A stretch of DNA of 64,000 bases from Chryseobacterium sp. CH25 (GTDB lineage Bacteria > Bacteroidota > Bacteroidia > Flavobacteriales > Weeksellaceae), in the NCBI RefSeq assembly GCF_004119455.1, contig NZ_NRQT01000003.1, forward strand, positions 372,001-436,000, written 5' to 3'. Below, one piece after another: positions 23,423 to 33,287 of the stretch. Position 1 is the stretch's first letter; the number at the start of each line of letters is the position of its first letter. A program made the position numbers and the translations under genes. The notes beneath the pieces are model-generated. The model did not search any database. It was given only the letters and a program-made list of their open reading frames with translations, and was not told the origin of the DNA.

Positions 23423-24133
23423 ATGAAGAAAAGAGTTCTGTTTTATTTAGTTGCTTTAGTTACTACAGTATCATTGCAATCGTGTGCTACTAATTATGTG
23501 GTTTCAAAACCAGCAACTTACAGTAAAGAATACAAAACAGATGCCAAACTAGCTTCTATTGATAACAAAAAAATGGAGCAGGATAAGCAGAAATTAATCG
23601 ACTCTTTTCTTGCTGAAAAAGCGGCATCTATAGCAAATGCTAAAAAAGCTGTTAAAAATTCTGAGATTGCAAAAGCAATCAAACATAATAAAACCATCGA
23701 CGGTATCCTTGAAGAAGCTGAAACATACCTTGGAACTCCTTACAGATATGGAGGAACAACAAGAAGAGGTATTGATTGTTCAGCTTTCGTTCTTTCTGTA
23801 TTCGGGGCTGCAGCAGGTCTTACTTTACCAAGAGTAGCGGCTTCTCAGGCTCAGGAAGGGGAAAGAGTTGAAAAAGGAGAATTACAGAAAGGAGACCTAA
23901 TCTTCTTTTCTCATGGAAGAAGAATCTCTCACGTAGGTATTGTAGAAAGTGTTACTGAAGAGGGTGAGATTAAATTTATCCACGCAGCAACATCTAAAGG
24001 AGTAATGGTTTCTTCATTGAATGATTCTTATTGGGGACCTAAGTTCAGATTCGCAAAAAGAGTAATCAATGCAGAAGGGGAAGCTTACAACAACCTAGCT
24101 TCTACTACTCAAGCTACACCAGCAAATTTTTAA
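23423..24133 (+). CDS. NlpC/P60 (C40) peptidase lipoprotein
   Basis: 236 residues. Signal peptide with lipobox (VTTVSLQSC, Cys 21) predicts a lipoprotein. Residues about 90-215 are an NlpC/P60 domain: YGGTTRRGIDCSAFVLSVF with the catalytic Cys, GDLIFFSHGRRISHVGIV with the catalytic His, and a third polar residue in the IKFIHAATSKGV segment. Such enzymes cleave the D-Glu to diamino acid bond in cell-wall peptides. Likely role: peptidoglycan turnover in the periplasm. Single gene with strong terminator. Confidence 0.9.
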   Translation: MKKRVLFYLVALVTTVSLQSCATNYVVSKPATYSKEYKTDAKLASIDNKKMEQDKQKLIDSFLAEKAASIANAKKAVKNSEIAKAIKHNKTIDGILEEAETYLGTPYRYGGTTRRGIDCSAFVLSVFGAAAGLTLPRVAASQAQEGERVEKGELQKGDLIFFSHGRRISHVGIVESVTEEGEIKFIHAATSKGVMVSSLNDSYWGPKFRFAKRVINAEGEAYNNLASTTQATPANF

Positions 24134-24160
24134 TTTTATAAATAATTGATTTAAATAATG

Positions 24161-24186
24161 AAGCCATCAGAATTCCTGATGGCTTT
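24161..24186 (+). terminator. Terminator of the NlpC/P60 gene
   Basis: AAGCCATCAG / CTGATGGCTT with an AATTC loop followed by a T run. Confidence 0.88.
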
Positions 24187-24245
24187 TTTATGTTTCATAC
24201 TTTCTTATTAAGTTTTGACTAAAGCCAATAGAATATATTGATATA

Positions 24246-24266
24246 AAAAAACGGGCTTTAGCCCGC
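24246..24266 (-). terminator. Terminator downstream of the pentapeptide-repeat gene
   Basis: CGGGCT(24252-24257)/AGCCCG(24260-24265); on the minus strand it is followed by seven Ts. It lies about 90 bp past the stop codon. Confidence 0.7.
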
Positions 24267-24355
24267 TTCTATTGAATTTAATGATTAACGTTTAATATCC
24301 CTTCTTGTTAAAAAAGGTCCTCAAAAATATCAGCAGCCAGCATCTACCTCAGAGC

Positions 24356-24937
24356 TTAGCTATTTCTGTCTATTTCAATATCCAGCTTATACAACAGTCC
24401 ATAGACTTCCGAAAGCGAAAATTTGGCCTTTTTAAGCCTATTTAACACCGGATCTATTGAATAGTTAACCGAAGTCCTCAAATCTGCCTTTTCAAGATTA
24501 GTATTATCGAAAACAGCGCCTGAAAGATCACAACTGTTAAAGACCGCCTGAGACAGGTCAGAGTCTGCAAAGTCAACCTCTATCAGTTTTGAGTCTTTAA
24601 AAATAGTTTTCTTAATAGAGGTCTGATAGAAAACAGAATTATTAAGCATACAACCATCAAACTTAAAAGACAGGCCAAAGGCATTACAATCAGTAAACTG
24701 AAGACCGAGCATTTTGCATTCCTTAAAAAGAACATCCCGAAAAGCTGCTGAGGTAAGCTTCGCCATGCTTAGGTTACAACCTTTAAACTCGCAGTCTGTA
24801 AAACTAAACCCAGACAGGTTTCCATATTCAAAACTGCAATTCTTAAAAGTACAGTTTTCATATTCTCCTTTTTCTAATGGAAATTGGATAAAATCTGTAT
24901 TTTCATAATTTTGATCTAAAATATAAGCGTCTTTCAT
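24356..24937 (-). CDS. Pentapeptide-repeat protein (Qnr-like)
   Basis: 193 residues made almost wholly of A(D/N)LXX-type repeats, for example CTFKNCSFEYGNLSGFSF and ADSDLSQAVFNSCDLSGAVF, giving a right-handed quadrilateral beta-helix. The last 40 residues (DPVLNRLKKAKFSLSEVYGL, then LYKLDIEI) resemble the C-terminal cap seen in Qnr and related proteins. Qnr proteins mimic DNA and protect gyrase; many chromosomal relatives have no known effect on quinolone sensitivity, so resistance is not claimed. Monocistronic. Confidence 0.85.
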   Translation of the reverse strand: MKDAYILDQNYENTDFIQFPLEKGEYENCTFKNCSFEYGNLSGFSFTDCEFKGCNLSMAKLTSAAFRDVLFKECKMLGLQFTDCNAFGLSFKFDGCMLNNSVFYQTSIKKTIFKDSKLIEVDFADSDLSQAVFNSCDLSGAVFDNTNLEKADLRTSVNYSIDPVLNRLKKAKFSLSEVYGLLYKLDIEIDRNS

Positions 24938-25019
24938 ATCAGATGATGATTAATGGGTATAATGATAGTGCCCATCAATTTTGTGGGTCTAAAAGCAAAT
25001 TAAATCGTTTTGGGAAGAA

Positions 25020-26249
25020 CTAAACTAAGCTGTTCTTATCTGAATAATTAAGTTTAAAGAAAATAAAAGTCATCATGGAGAAGGCCAACAAAGAACTTCC
25101 ACCATAACTGAAATACGGAAGCGGAATCCCTACCGTTGGGAAAAGCCCCATAACCATCCCTAAATTGATGGAAAAGTGCATCAGAAGGATCGAAGCAAAA
25201 CAATAACCAAATACGCGGTTAAAAGTAGACTTCTGTTGCTCTGCCAGGTAATAGATTCTTCCAATGTAAATCATATAGCACAAAATAAGAACTGCACTTC
25301 CTAAGAACCCCCATTCTTCTCCTACGGTACAGAAGATATAATCGGTTTCCTGCTCCGGAACGAATTTCCCTTGTGTAACTGATCCTTCACGATATCCTTT
25401 TCCTAAAAGGCCACCAGATCCAATGGCTGTTTTAGAATATAATAAGTTGTATCCTGAAGTATCTCTAAATGCTTTTTCACCTTTATAAAGAACCTCAATT
25501 CTTTCTCTCTGGTGCTTAGGCAGTTTTTCTAAAATATAGGGTGAACCAAATGCCAGTCCACATAATAAAAGAATAGACCCTGAAATTCCCGAAATAGAAA
25601 TCACATCCCAGGACATTCTATGGTAATTCATTGCGATTAAAACTCCGGCAATAAGTAAAATAGCTCCGGCTACATACACTGGCGGAATGGCTAAAGCTAC
25701 CAAAAAGACAGCCGCAAAAATGAAACCTATCCCAAACAGCATCCCACTTAATCCTTCTCTGTACAAAGCAATAAAGAAAGCAATAAAAACAAGCATAGAT
25801 CCAACATCCGGAATAGCAAGTACTACCGCTGCCGGAATACCAATAATTCCTAAGGCAGTAAATAAAGACTTTCTATTTTTAAGGTTAAAATCAGGTCCGG
25901 AAACATAGTTGGCTAACATTAATGCTGTACCGATTTTAGCAAACTCTACAGGCTGCATGGTAAAACTTCCGAATTTATACCAGTTCTTCTGTCCCAGAAT
26001 TTCCTTTCCGAAAGGGAAAAGCCCAATCAGCAAGAGTACTCCGCCTATATAAATGATACCTGCCATATTTTCGAAGAACTTGCTTCTTCCTACAAATATG
26101 ATAAGCCCAACAAATACAGATATACAGAAGAACATCAGCTGTTTTTCTCCCAGTTTTTGGTCAACACTGTAAATATTGGCAATTGCAAAAATACAAAGCA
26201 TGAAGTACAGTCCGAGGCCCAGTTTATCTATTCCTTCTGTCCATTTCAT
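25020..26249 (-). CDS. rodA: Rod shape-determining protein RodA (SEDS glycosyltransferase)
   Basis: 409 residues, about ten transmembrane helices. SEDS family polymerase that builds glycan strands for side-wall growth together with the class B PBP encoded just upstream. Seen: a loop near FGKEILGQKNWYKFGSFTMQ, the EWGFLGSAVLIL segment and the C-terminal GIPLPYFSYGGSSLL that is typical of the family. Its start overlaps the end of mrdA by 4 bases (ATGA), indicating translational coupling. Last gene of the mreBCD-mrdA-rodA operon. Confidence 0.93.
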   Translation of the reverse strand: MKWTEGIDKLGLGLYFMLCIFAIANIYSVDQKLGEKQLMFFCISVFVGLIIFVGRSKFFENMAGIIYIGGVLLLIGLFPFGKEILGQKNWYKFGSFTMQPVEFAKIGTALMLANYVSGPDFNLKNRKSLFTALGIIGIPAAVVLAIPDVGSMLVFIAFFIALYREGLSGMLFGIGFIFAAVFLVALAIPPVYVAGAILLIAGVLIAMNYHRMSWDVISISGISGSILLLCGLAFGSPYILEKLPKHQRERIEVLYKGEKAFRDTSGYNLLYSKTAIGSGGLLGKGYREGSVTQGKFVPEQETDYIFCTVGEEWGFLGSAVLILCYMIYIGRIYYLAEQQKSTFNRVFGYCFASILLMHFSINLGMVMGLFPTVGIPLPYFSYGGSSLLAFSMMTFIFFKLNYSDKNSLV

Positions 26250-28294
26250 TGCTTCACAGGTTTTTTAGCAGTATTATTATTTTTAGCTTTCTCTTCGTCT
26301 ATCTTCTTTTGAAGCTTGGCTTTTTGTTGCTTAACCAATTCAAGACTGTCCTTTATTCTCTTTTGTTTAATAGAATCAGGTTTAGGGTCTTTATAAAGCC
26401 CTTTACGTTTCAAGTCAGCAATCCATTGCCTTTTGTATTCCGGCATGAAACTCGAGGTAATCATTTTCTTATACAGATTTTCCCTCTTCAAATCACCGGT
26501 AATATATTTTTCAGCAATCACGGTACAGGCCGGGCCTGCCCAGGTTGCTCCAAACCCTGCGTGTTCCATTACAGCTACCACAACAATTTTGGGTTTATCA
26601 GCAGGAGCAATTAATACAAAGATAGAGTTATCCTTTCCTTGCGGAACCTGTGCTGTACCTGTTTTAGCTAACTGTGTAAAATCATTGGATTTCAATCCTC
26701 TTGCAGTTCCTCTTAAAACTACGGCTTCCATCCCTTTTAAAACAGGATCAAAGTGTTTCGGATCTACTAGAGTTTTATGTTTAACCTTAAACCTTGGATC
26801 TGGATTTGGTTTTCCATCAATTGCTTTTACGATGTGAGGAGTATAATACCAACCTTTGTTAGCAATAGCAGCTACATAATTGGCCAACTGAATAGGCGTT
26901 ACCAAAACGTCACCCTGCCCCATTCCATTATAGATTGCTCCGGTTGACATTTCATCCCAGTTTTTAAAATCAGTTCTCTGGGATCCGCTTGCTTTCATGA
27001 TGGCTTTAAACCTTTTCTCATAAAAATCTCCGGAAGGTATTCTCCCCTTAGCTCCTACGGCAAAGTCATTATTTAAGAATTCTCCGACTCCAAAGCTGCT
27101 CATGATTTTTTTCCATTCATCAACACCTTTTGAAGGATTTCCAGGGTATTTTTTGATGATGGCAATAAATGCATAAGTAAAGAAACAGTTACTGGAAACC
27201 TGAATAGAAGGAATAAGCGGATCTGCTCCACCATGCCCTTTAATTCTTTTTCCTTTATAGAAGAAACCACCACCACAAGGGAAAATAGTTTTTTCAGTCA
27301 TTACTCCCATCTGCATTGCAGCAAGGGCTGTTAATAATTTAAAAGTAGAACCCGGAGGATAACCTGCCTGCAAAGAACGGTCAAAAGTAGGCTTATTTTC
27401 ATAAAGCGTATCTTTTGATAAAGCATATAGATTTTTAGATTTATAAGGTCCTGTAAATAGGTTTGGATCAATATCCGGTCCGGTTGCTGCTACTAGCACT
27501 TCTCCGTTGTTAGGATCTATCGCTACCACGGCTCCGTGCTTGTTGACAAGCATTTCTTCTGCTGTTCTCTGAAGATCATAATCAATAGTCAGGGTAATAT
27601 CTTTACCGGTAACTACGTCCTTATCTAAAGATCCGTTTTTATAAGATCCGATATTTCTAAGCCTGATATCTTTTTGGATGTATTTCATCCCTTTTACCCC
27701 ACGAAGTTCCTTTTCATAAGACTTTTCTACTCCTGTTTTCCCGATAAAGTCTCCTGGCAGATAGTAAGTAGAGTCTTTTTTAATTTCTCTTTCGTTTACT
27801 TCACTGGTATACCCCAAAAGGTTTCCGGAAGTAGACACTTCATATTGACGCTGAGGTCTCTGTACAATATTAAAAGCCGGATATTTAAAAATAATTTCCT
27901 GTACTCTTGCAATATCTTCTCTGCTGAGATCCTTTAAAAAGGTCATAGGAGTAAGCTTAGAGTAGTACTTTTCTTTTTTAATAACATTGATCTTGTTGAT
28001 GAAATCCGTTTTAGAGATTTTCATCAGACTGCAAAAGCCCAAAGTATCAAAATCAGGTTTCATTAACCCTTGTGTAAAGGAGATTTCATAAGCTGGCTGG
28101 TTTCCTACCATGATCTTTCCGTTTCGGTCAAAAATAACCCCACGTTGTGGAATTACATATTCAATTTTGATAGATGTATTGGCTGCATTCAATGCGTAAC
28201 GGTCTGTAAACAATTGCAAATAGGCAAGCCTCGCTACAAAAATAAGGGCGATTACAACAAGGACGGAAAAGATTTTTAAATAACGTGTGTTCAA
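26246..28294 (-). CDS. mrdA: Penicillin-binding protein 2 (class B transpeptidase)
   Basis: 682 residues with one N-terminal membrane helix (YLKIFSVLVVIALIFVARLA). Transpeptidase motifs: GSTFK near residue 315 with the catalytic Ser, SSNC (S-x-N), and KTGTAQ. The PBP dimerisation domain is before it. It crosslinks side-wall peptidoglycan with RodA. The C-terminus has a long Lys/Glu-rich tail. Overlaps rodA and mreD by 4 bases each. Confidence 0.93.
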   Translation of the reverse strand: MNTRYLKIFSVLVVIALIFVARLAYLQLFTDRYALNAANTSIKIEYVIPQRGVIFDRNGKIMVGNQPAYEISFTQGLMKPDFDTLGFCSLMKISKTDFINKINVIKKEKYYSKLTPMTFLKDLSREDIARVQEIIFKYPAFNIVQRPQRQYEVSTSGNLLGYTSEVNEREIKKDSTYYLPGDFIGKTGVEKSYEKELRGVKGMKYIQKDIRLRNIGSYKNGSLDKDVVTGKDITLTIDYDLQRTAEEMLVNKHGAVVAIDPNNGEVLVAATGPDIDPNLFTGPYKSKNLYALSKDTLYENKPTFDRSLQAGYPPGSTFKLLTALAAMQMGVMTEKTIFPCGGGFFYKGKRIKGHGGADPLIPSIQVSSNCFFTYAFIAIIKKYPGNPSKGVDEWKKIMSSFGVGEFLNNDFAVGAKGRIPSGDFYEKRFKAIMKASGSQRTDFKNWDEMSTGAIYNGMGQGDVLVTPIQLANYVAAIANKGWYYTPHIVKAIDGKPNPDPRFKVKHKTLVDPKHFDPVLKGMEAVVLRGTARGLKSNDFTQLAKTGTAQVPQGKDNSIFVLIAPADKPKIVVVAVMEHAGFGATWAGPACTVIAEKYITGDLKRENLYKKMITSSFMPEYKRQWIADLKRKGLYKDPKPDSIKQKRIKDSLELVKQQKAKLQKKIDEEKAKNNNTAKKPVKQ

Positions 28295-28797
28295 ACTTTT
28301 TGTTTGATTTTAAATATTAATGCGTAAATAACTATAAATATAAAGGAAATTATACTTGTTATCACTACATTAAGTAATATTTCAAAAAAACGGCTAAATT
28401 TAAAAAATTCGATGTACTGCACTAACAGCTGGTGCAGGAAGATACTTGAAAATAAAAACAGTAAAAACTGAGCCCATTGAAGGGACTGAAAAGAGAAAAA
28501 GTCTGTAGAAGTATCTGTTGAGGTTCTGAAGATTAATGTTCTGAAATACGCAATAAGTGTTGTTGCAAAAGCATTGATCCCCCAGGTGTTGAGGAATCCA
28601 TCCACAGAAAGCCCTATTAAAAAGCTTAGTGCTAAAAACTGAAATTTATTTCTGAAAAAAGGATAGAACATGACAAATACGGGATATAATACCGGAGTAT
28701 ATTTCCCGAAAACAGTAATCCTGTTCAATACAAAGATCTGTAATGCAACAAGAAAAATCATGATTAATATATCGGTAAATAAAGTCCTGCTAATCAT
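28291..28797 (-). CDS. mreD: Rod shape-determining protein MreD
   Basis: 168 residues, five predicted transmembrane helices, no catalytic motif. MreD links MreC and the PBP2/RodA machinery in the inner membrane. Identified by size, membrane pattern and position between mreC and mrdA. Overlaps mreC by 8 bases and mrdA by 4. Confidence 0.88.
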   Translation of the reverse strand: MISRTLFTDILIMIFLVALQIFVLNRITVFGKYTPVLYPVFVMFYPFFRNKFQFLALSFLIGLSVDGFLNTWGINAFATTLIAYFRTLIFRTSTDTSTDFFSFQSLQWAQFLLFLFSSIFLHQLLVQYIEFFKFSRFFEILLNVVITSIISFIFIVIYALIFKIKQKV

Positions 28798-29644
28798 TTT
28801 CTTTTTTTATTACAGCCTGCATCGTGTCCTGAATTTTCTGCACTTCCGCTTTTTTCAGGTTTTTCACGACATACACTTTATTCAACGCTCCCATTTTTTC
28901 ACTCAGTTCCACAGAAATATCCCAGAAACCGGTTTTATTATCTACGGAATATCCGGCAATAGTTCCAATCATCACCCCTTTCGGGAAAATAGCAGATTTC
29001 CCGTCTGTAACAACGGTATCTCCTACTTTTAAAGCAACATATTTTGGAATATCGGCAAGATGCATCACTCTGGAGTTATCTCCGTTCCAGGTTAATGTTC
29101 CAAAATATCCGGAATTTTTAAGAGAAGCATTAATTCTGATTGTATTGACACTCAATACAGACTGAACCAATGCATAACTATCTGTAGAATTGATAACAAT
29201 CCCCGCAATACCTCTTGGTGCCATTACCCCCATCTGAGGGAAGACTCCATCTCTGCGGCCGCGGTTGATTGTAAAGTAGTTATTTCTTCTGTTGATACTA
29301 TTGAAAACAATTTCACCATCAACAAAAGTATAGATCTGACCACCTCCAATGGTATCATGTACTCTTTTGAAAACCGGATTCTTAGCCCCATCTTTTCCAT
29401 AAAGTTCTGTCATAAGAGCTTTATTCTGAACTACCAGATCTTCATTGATCTGTTTTAGCTTCAGATAAGAAACTCCCTCATCAATATACCCGGAAATCCA
29501 TGAATTTAACGCAGCCGTTTGGCCCGCAATCCAGGATCTCTGCATGGCATTTCTAGAGAATATCAGAACCAGAGCAATAATTTGCAGGAATATAAAGAAG
29601 ACAAAAAGTGTGTTCTTCGAAAATAATCTCAGCAAAAATCCCAT
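28790..29644 (-). CDS. mreC: Rod shape-determining protein MreC
   Basis: 284 residues: one N-terminal membrane helix (LFVFFIFLQIIALVLIF), a coiled-coil region at about 50-80, then the beta-barrel periplasmic domain (YFTINRGRRDGVFPQMGVMA, then VGDTVVTDGKSAIFPKGVMI). MreC binds PBP2 and activates it. Starts 28 bp after mreB in the same operon. Confidence 0.92.
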   Translation of the reverse strand: MGFLLRLFSKNTLFVFFIFLQIIALVLIFSRNAMQRSWIAGQTAALNSWISGYIDEGVSYLKLKQINEDLVVQNKALMTELYGKDGAKNPVFKRVHDTIGGGQIYTFVDGEIVFNSINRRNNYFTINRGRRDGVFPQMGVMAPRGIAGIVINSTDSYALVQSVLSVNTIRINASLKNSGYFGTLTWNGDNSRVMHLADIPKYVALKVGDTVVTDGKSAIFPKGVMIGTIAGYSVDNKTGFWDISVELSEKMGALNKVYVVKNLKKAEVQKIQDTMQAVIKKEND

Positions 29645-29672
29645 TCAGATATATAGTCGTAAAAAGTTAAAA

Positions 29673-30698
29673 TTATTTAATTAAGAAATTGAATTTATCC
29701 ATATTCTTAAGGGCAATACCAGTTCCGCGAACTACCGCTCTCAACGGATCTTCCGCTACAAATACAGGAAGACCTGTCTTTTTGTGGATTCTGTCCGCAA
29801 GACCTCTTAATAATGCACCTCCTCCGGCAAGATAAATACCAGTCTTATAAATATCAGCAGCCAATTCCGGTGGCGTAAGGGAAAGAGTTTCCATTACGGC
29901 ATCTTCAATTCTGATGATAGATTTGTCTAATGCACGGGCAATTTCTTTATACCCAACCATAATTTCTTTTGGTTTCCCTGTAATAAGGTCTCTACCTTGT
30001 ACCGGAATATCCTCGATGTCTACATCAAGATCTTCTACAGCAGAACCTACTTCAATTTTAATTCTTTCAGCAGTTCTTTCTCCAATATAAAGGTTATGGT
30101 GAGTTCTTAAGTAATAAGCAATATCATTGGTAAATACGTCTCCTGCAATTTTTACAGATTTGTCGCATACGATACCTCCTAAAGCTACAACAGCAATCTC
30201 AGTAGTACCTCCACCTATATCGATGATCATGTTACCTTCAGGCTTCTGTACGTCAATCCCAACTCCTATAGCAGCTGCCATTGGTTCATAAATTAATCGT
30301 ACTTCTTTTGCGTTTACTTTTTGAGCAGAGTCTCTTACCGCTCTTTTTTCAACTTCAGTAATACCAGAAGGAATACAGATTACAATTCTTAATGCAGGCT
30401 GTATGAATTTACCTTTGATTCCAGGAATTTTCTTGATGAATTCCTTAATCATGTGTTCAGAAGCGTGGAAATCTGCGATAACCCCATCTTTCAATGGACG
30501 GATTGTCTTAATATCCTCGTGAGTTTTCCCTTGCATATGCTTCGCCTGTTCACCCACAGCAATCGGCTTACCCGAAGAACGTTCAATTGCAACAATTGAC
30601 GGTTGATCTATAACAATTTTATTATTATGGATGATAAGGGTATTGGCTGTTCCCAGGTCTATCGCAATTTCTTGCGTAAACATATCAAATAAACTCAT
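29673..30698 (-). CDS. mreB: Actin-like rod shape protein MreB
   Basis: 341 residues. Bacterial actin that forms membrane filaments and orients side-wall synthesis. ATP-binding motifs: IDLGTANTLIIHNN at the start, IDIGGGTTEIAVVALGG in the middle, and the LAGGGALLRGL motif near the C-terminus. First gene of the operon; TATCTTTG on the minus strand at 30723-30730 lies 25 bp before its start. Confidence 0.96.
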   Translation of the reverse strand: MSLFDMFTQEIAIDLGTANTLIIHNNKIVIDQPSIVAIERSSGKPIAVGEQAKHMQGKTHEDIKTIRPLKDGVIADFHASEHMIKEFIKKIPGIKGKFIQPALRIVICIPSGITEVEKRAVRDSAQKVNAKEVRLIYEPMAAAIGVGIDVQKPEGNMIIDIGGGTTEIAVVALGGIVCDKSVKIAGDVFTNDIAYYLRTHHNLYIGERTAERIKIEVGSAVEDLDVDIEDIPVQGRDLITGKPKEIMVGYKEIARALDKSIIRIEDAVMETLSLTPPELAADIYKTGIYLAGGGALLRGLADRIHKKTGLPVFVAEDPLRAVVRGTGIALKNMDKFNFLIK

Positions 30699-30722
30699 AT
30701 TTTTCTTCTGATTTTAAGTTTA

Positions 30723-30730
30723 CAAAGATA
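30723..30730 (-). promoter_or_regulatory. -7 promoter box of the mreB operon
   Basis: CAAAGATA on the plus strand is TATCTTTG on the minus strand, 25 bp upstream of the mreB start codon. Confidence 0.65.
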
Positions 30731-31043
30731 TAAATTTAACACAACGAAAGAAATTTCAACACAACTTAATTTGGTTAAAATTTTATTAAAATTTATAATT
30801 CTTTATTAACTTTCTGTTTAGACAATTACAGAGTTTGATTTCAACTAAAATTAACAGGGGAATTTGAACTGTAAAAACATCAGGAAAAGCAGAAAATAGT
30901 TGAATCAATAGGTCAATTTGCCAGATTCCCTTTAGCAGATTAAGTTTTCAGCTTTCTTCTCCTTCATATCATTTACTTTTCGATCATAGTTTTTACGATA
31001 ATTATCATATACACTATCAGAGGTTGATTAATTAAAAAAAGCG
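30731..31043. other. Non-coding divergent region between mreB and hemA
   Basis: About 310 bases, AT-rich, carrying only the two divergent promoters at its edges. I see no gene or strong hairpin inside it. Confidence 0.5.
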
Positions 31044-31051
31044 TAAATTTG
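31044..31051 (+). promoter_or_regulatory. -7 promoter box of hemA
   Basis: TAAATTTG ends 9 bp before the ATG at 31061, so the transcript would have a leader of only a few bases. It also rules out the in-frame TTG at 31049 as start. Confidence 0.6.
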
Positions 31052-31060
31052 CGACTGCTT

Positions 31061-32335
31061 ATGTTACAGTATTCCAACATCCATCGAACATCGAATTTTG
31101 CCGTGCTTTCTATAAGCTACGAAAAGGCCGATGTAGAAACGAGAGGAAAGTTTGCATTCTTTGATGAAAACATCAAAAACTTTGTTTCCCGCGTCCATCA
31201 GGAAGATCTTGGGGATGCATTTGTGGTTTCCACATGTAACAGGACTGAGATCTATACCACATCTTCCAATTATCTTTTAGTGGCAGAAGAATATTGCAAA
31301 ACCATCGGAGTAAATCTTACGGATTTTCTTCAGTTTGCTAATATTTTAACCAAAGAAGAGGCTTTAATACATCTTTTCAGAGTAGCTGCCGGTCTTGAAA
31401 GCCAGATTATTGGAGACTTTGAGATTATTGGTCAGATCAAAAAAGCATACGCCCGTTTTAAAAAGGAAAGACAGAATTCTAATCCATATCTTGAAAGAGC
31501 TATTAATGCTGCTATTCAAATTTCAAAAAGGATAAAGAATGAAACCGGGATTTCCAACGGAGCTGCTTCTGTTTCTTATGCCGCTGTTCATTACATCCTA
31601 AACAGCCAGAAGAGAATTACTGAAAAGAACATTCTTCTTCTTGGAGTGGGTGAGATTGGGCAGAATACAGTTGAGAACCTGGTAAAACATGTTTATCAGC
31701 CGAAAATTAAAATCGCCAACAGAACTCAGGAGAAAGCTGAAAAGATTTCCCAGAAATATAACATTCCTCATGTTGACTATGCTGATGTTGACAAGGAATT
31801 AAAAGACACGGATATTCTTATCGTGGCTACAGGGGCAAAACACCCTATTATCAACCAATCGCATTTCCCTAATGGAAAGGAAACATTGGTGATAGACCTT
31901 TCTATCCCTCACAACGTTGAAAAGAATGTTAAAGAAAATAAAAATGTAACCTTAATTGATGTTGATGAACTTTCAAAACAGATTCAGGAAACGATCCAGC
32001 AGAGAGAAAAAGAAATTCCAAAAGCTGAAAAGATCATCAAGGAACTGATGAAAGACTTTATTGAATGGGAGAAAAAAAGAAAACTGGCACCAAACATTCA
32101 TCATTTCAAAGCAGTCTTAAAAAACATGGAACGCAATGAAATGCATAACTTTTACAAGAAAAATAAATATATAGGCATCACGGATATGGAACTTTCTGAT
32201 AAAATGATCCAGAAGATCACCAACCGTTTTGCAAAATATATCATCGATAATCCTTTAAAAGCCGAAGAAATTAGTAAATTAATGCACGAAATATTAGTTG
32301 AACAACCAAACAACGAATTCAATGAAAAGCATTAG
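31061..32335 (+). CDS. hemA: Glutamyl-tRNA reductase
   Basis: 424 residues from ATG 31061. Reduces glutamyl-tRNA to glutamate-1-semialdehyde, first step of C5 heme synthesis. Seen: VVSTCNRTEIYTTS with the catalytic Cys, GLESQIIGDFEIIGQIKKAY, SNGAASVSYAAVHYI, and the NADPH-binding ILLLGVGEIGQNTVENLV. First of four heme genes in order; hemC starts inside its last codons. Confidence 0.95.
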   Translation: MLQYSNIHRTSNFAVLSISYEKADVETRGKFAFFDENIKNFVSRVHQEDLGDAFVVSTCNRTEIYTTSSNYLLVAEEYCKTIGVNLTDFLQFANILTKEEALIHLFRVAAGLESQIIGDFEIIGQIKKAYARFKKERQNSNPYLERAINAAIQISKRIKNETGISNGAASVSYAAVHYILNSQKRITEKNILLLGVGEIGQNTVENLVKHVYQPKIKIANRTQEKAEKISQKYNIPHVDYADVDKELKDTDILIVATGAKHPIINQSHFPNGKETLVIDLSIPHNVEKNVKENKNVTLIDVDELSKQIQETIQQREKEIPKAEKIIKELMKDFIEWEKKRKLAPNIHHFKAVLKNMERNEMHNFYKKNKYIGITDMELSDKMIQKITNRFAKYIIDNPLKAEEISKLMHEILVEQPNNEFNEKH

Positions 32336-33230
32336 AATCGGAACAAGAAATTCCGCACTTGCACTTTGGCAGGCTAGAGAGGTTGCGAGGCACCTTCAGA
32401 ACAACAATTATTTAACGGAAATCGTTCCTATCGTTTCTTCTGGCGATAAGAACCTTAATCAGCCTTTATATTCATTAGGGATTACTGGGGTTTTCACAAG
32501 AGACCTTGATGTAGCCTTGTTGAATGATGAGATTGACATTGCTGTTCATTCTTTAAAAGATGTCCCTACCCAATTACCTCAGAATATTGAGATGATTGCC
32601 TATCTGGAAAGAGATTATCCTCAGGATATTCTGATCAGAAAAGCATCTGCAAAAAACAAAGAGCTTCATGAGCTAAAATTGGCAACAAGCAGCTTGAGAA
32701 GAAGAGCTTTCTGGTTAAGACATTTCCCGAATACTGAGTTTTCAGATATCCGTGGAAATATCCAGACCCGTCTTCAGAAACTTGAAGATGGAAATTTTGA
32801 TGCTACCATTCTATCTTTGGCCGGGATCAAAAGAATGAAAATGGAAATTGATTATGAAATGCTTCCGGTAATGATTTCTGCCCCATCTCAGGGTGTTATT
32901 GCTGTTGCAGGACATTCCGATAAACCGGAGATCAATGAAATACTGAGACAGATCAACCATCAACCTACACAGACTTGTGTAGAAATTGAAAGAAACTTCT
33001 TAAGCACTTTAGAAGGCGGATGTACAGCACCTATCGGAGCTTTTGCAGAAATCATTGAGGATCAGATCCGCTTTACAGCAGCTCTTTGCTCCCTTGATGG
33101 TAAAAACTGTATTGCTATTGATGAGAACTTCGAGTACAACGCTACAGAAAATTTTGGAGAGAAATTCGCAAAAGTAGTATTGGAAAACGGTGGTAAAGAA
33201 TTAATGGCAGAAATCAAAAGCCAGATCTAA
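32322..33230 (+). CDS. hemC: Porphobilinogen deaminase (hydroxymethylbilane synthase)
   Basis: 302 residues from ATG 32322 (MKSIRIGTRNSALALWQ), overlapping hemA by 14 bases. Polymerises four porphobilinogen units. Conserved parts: HSLKDVPTQLP, LATSSLRRRAFWLRHFP, DIRGNIQTRLQKL, and EGGCTAPIGAFA with the Cys that carries the dipyrromethane cofactor. Overlap with hemA suggests coupled translation. Confidence 0.95.
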   Translation: MKSIRIGTRNSALALWQAREVARHLQNNNYLTEIVPIVSSGDKNLNQPLYSLGITGVFTRDLDVALLNDEIDIAVHSLKDVPTQLPQNIEMIAYLERDYPQDILIRKASAKNKELHELKLATSSLRRRAFWLRHFPNTEFSDIRGNIQTRLQKLEDGNFDATILSLAGIKRMKMEIDYEMLPVMISAPSQGVIAVAGHSDKPEINEILRQINHQPTQTCVEIERNFLSTLEGGCTAPIGAFAEIIEDQIRFTAALCSLDGKNCIAIDENFEYNATENFGEKFAKVVLENGGKELMAEIKSQI

Positions 33231-33287
33231 GAGTATTTAGATTTCAAATTCTTTTTAACTCCTTTTTTCATCTTCTAACCTACAGAC

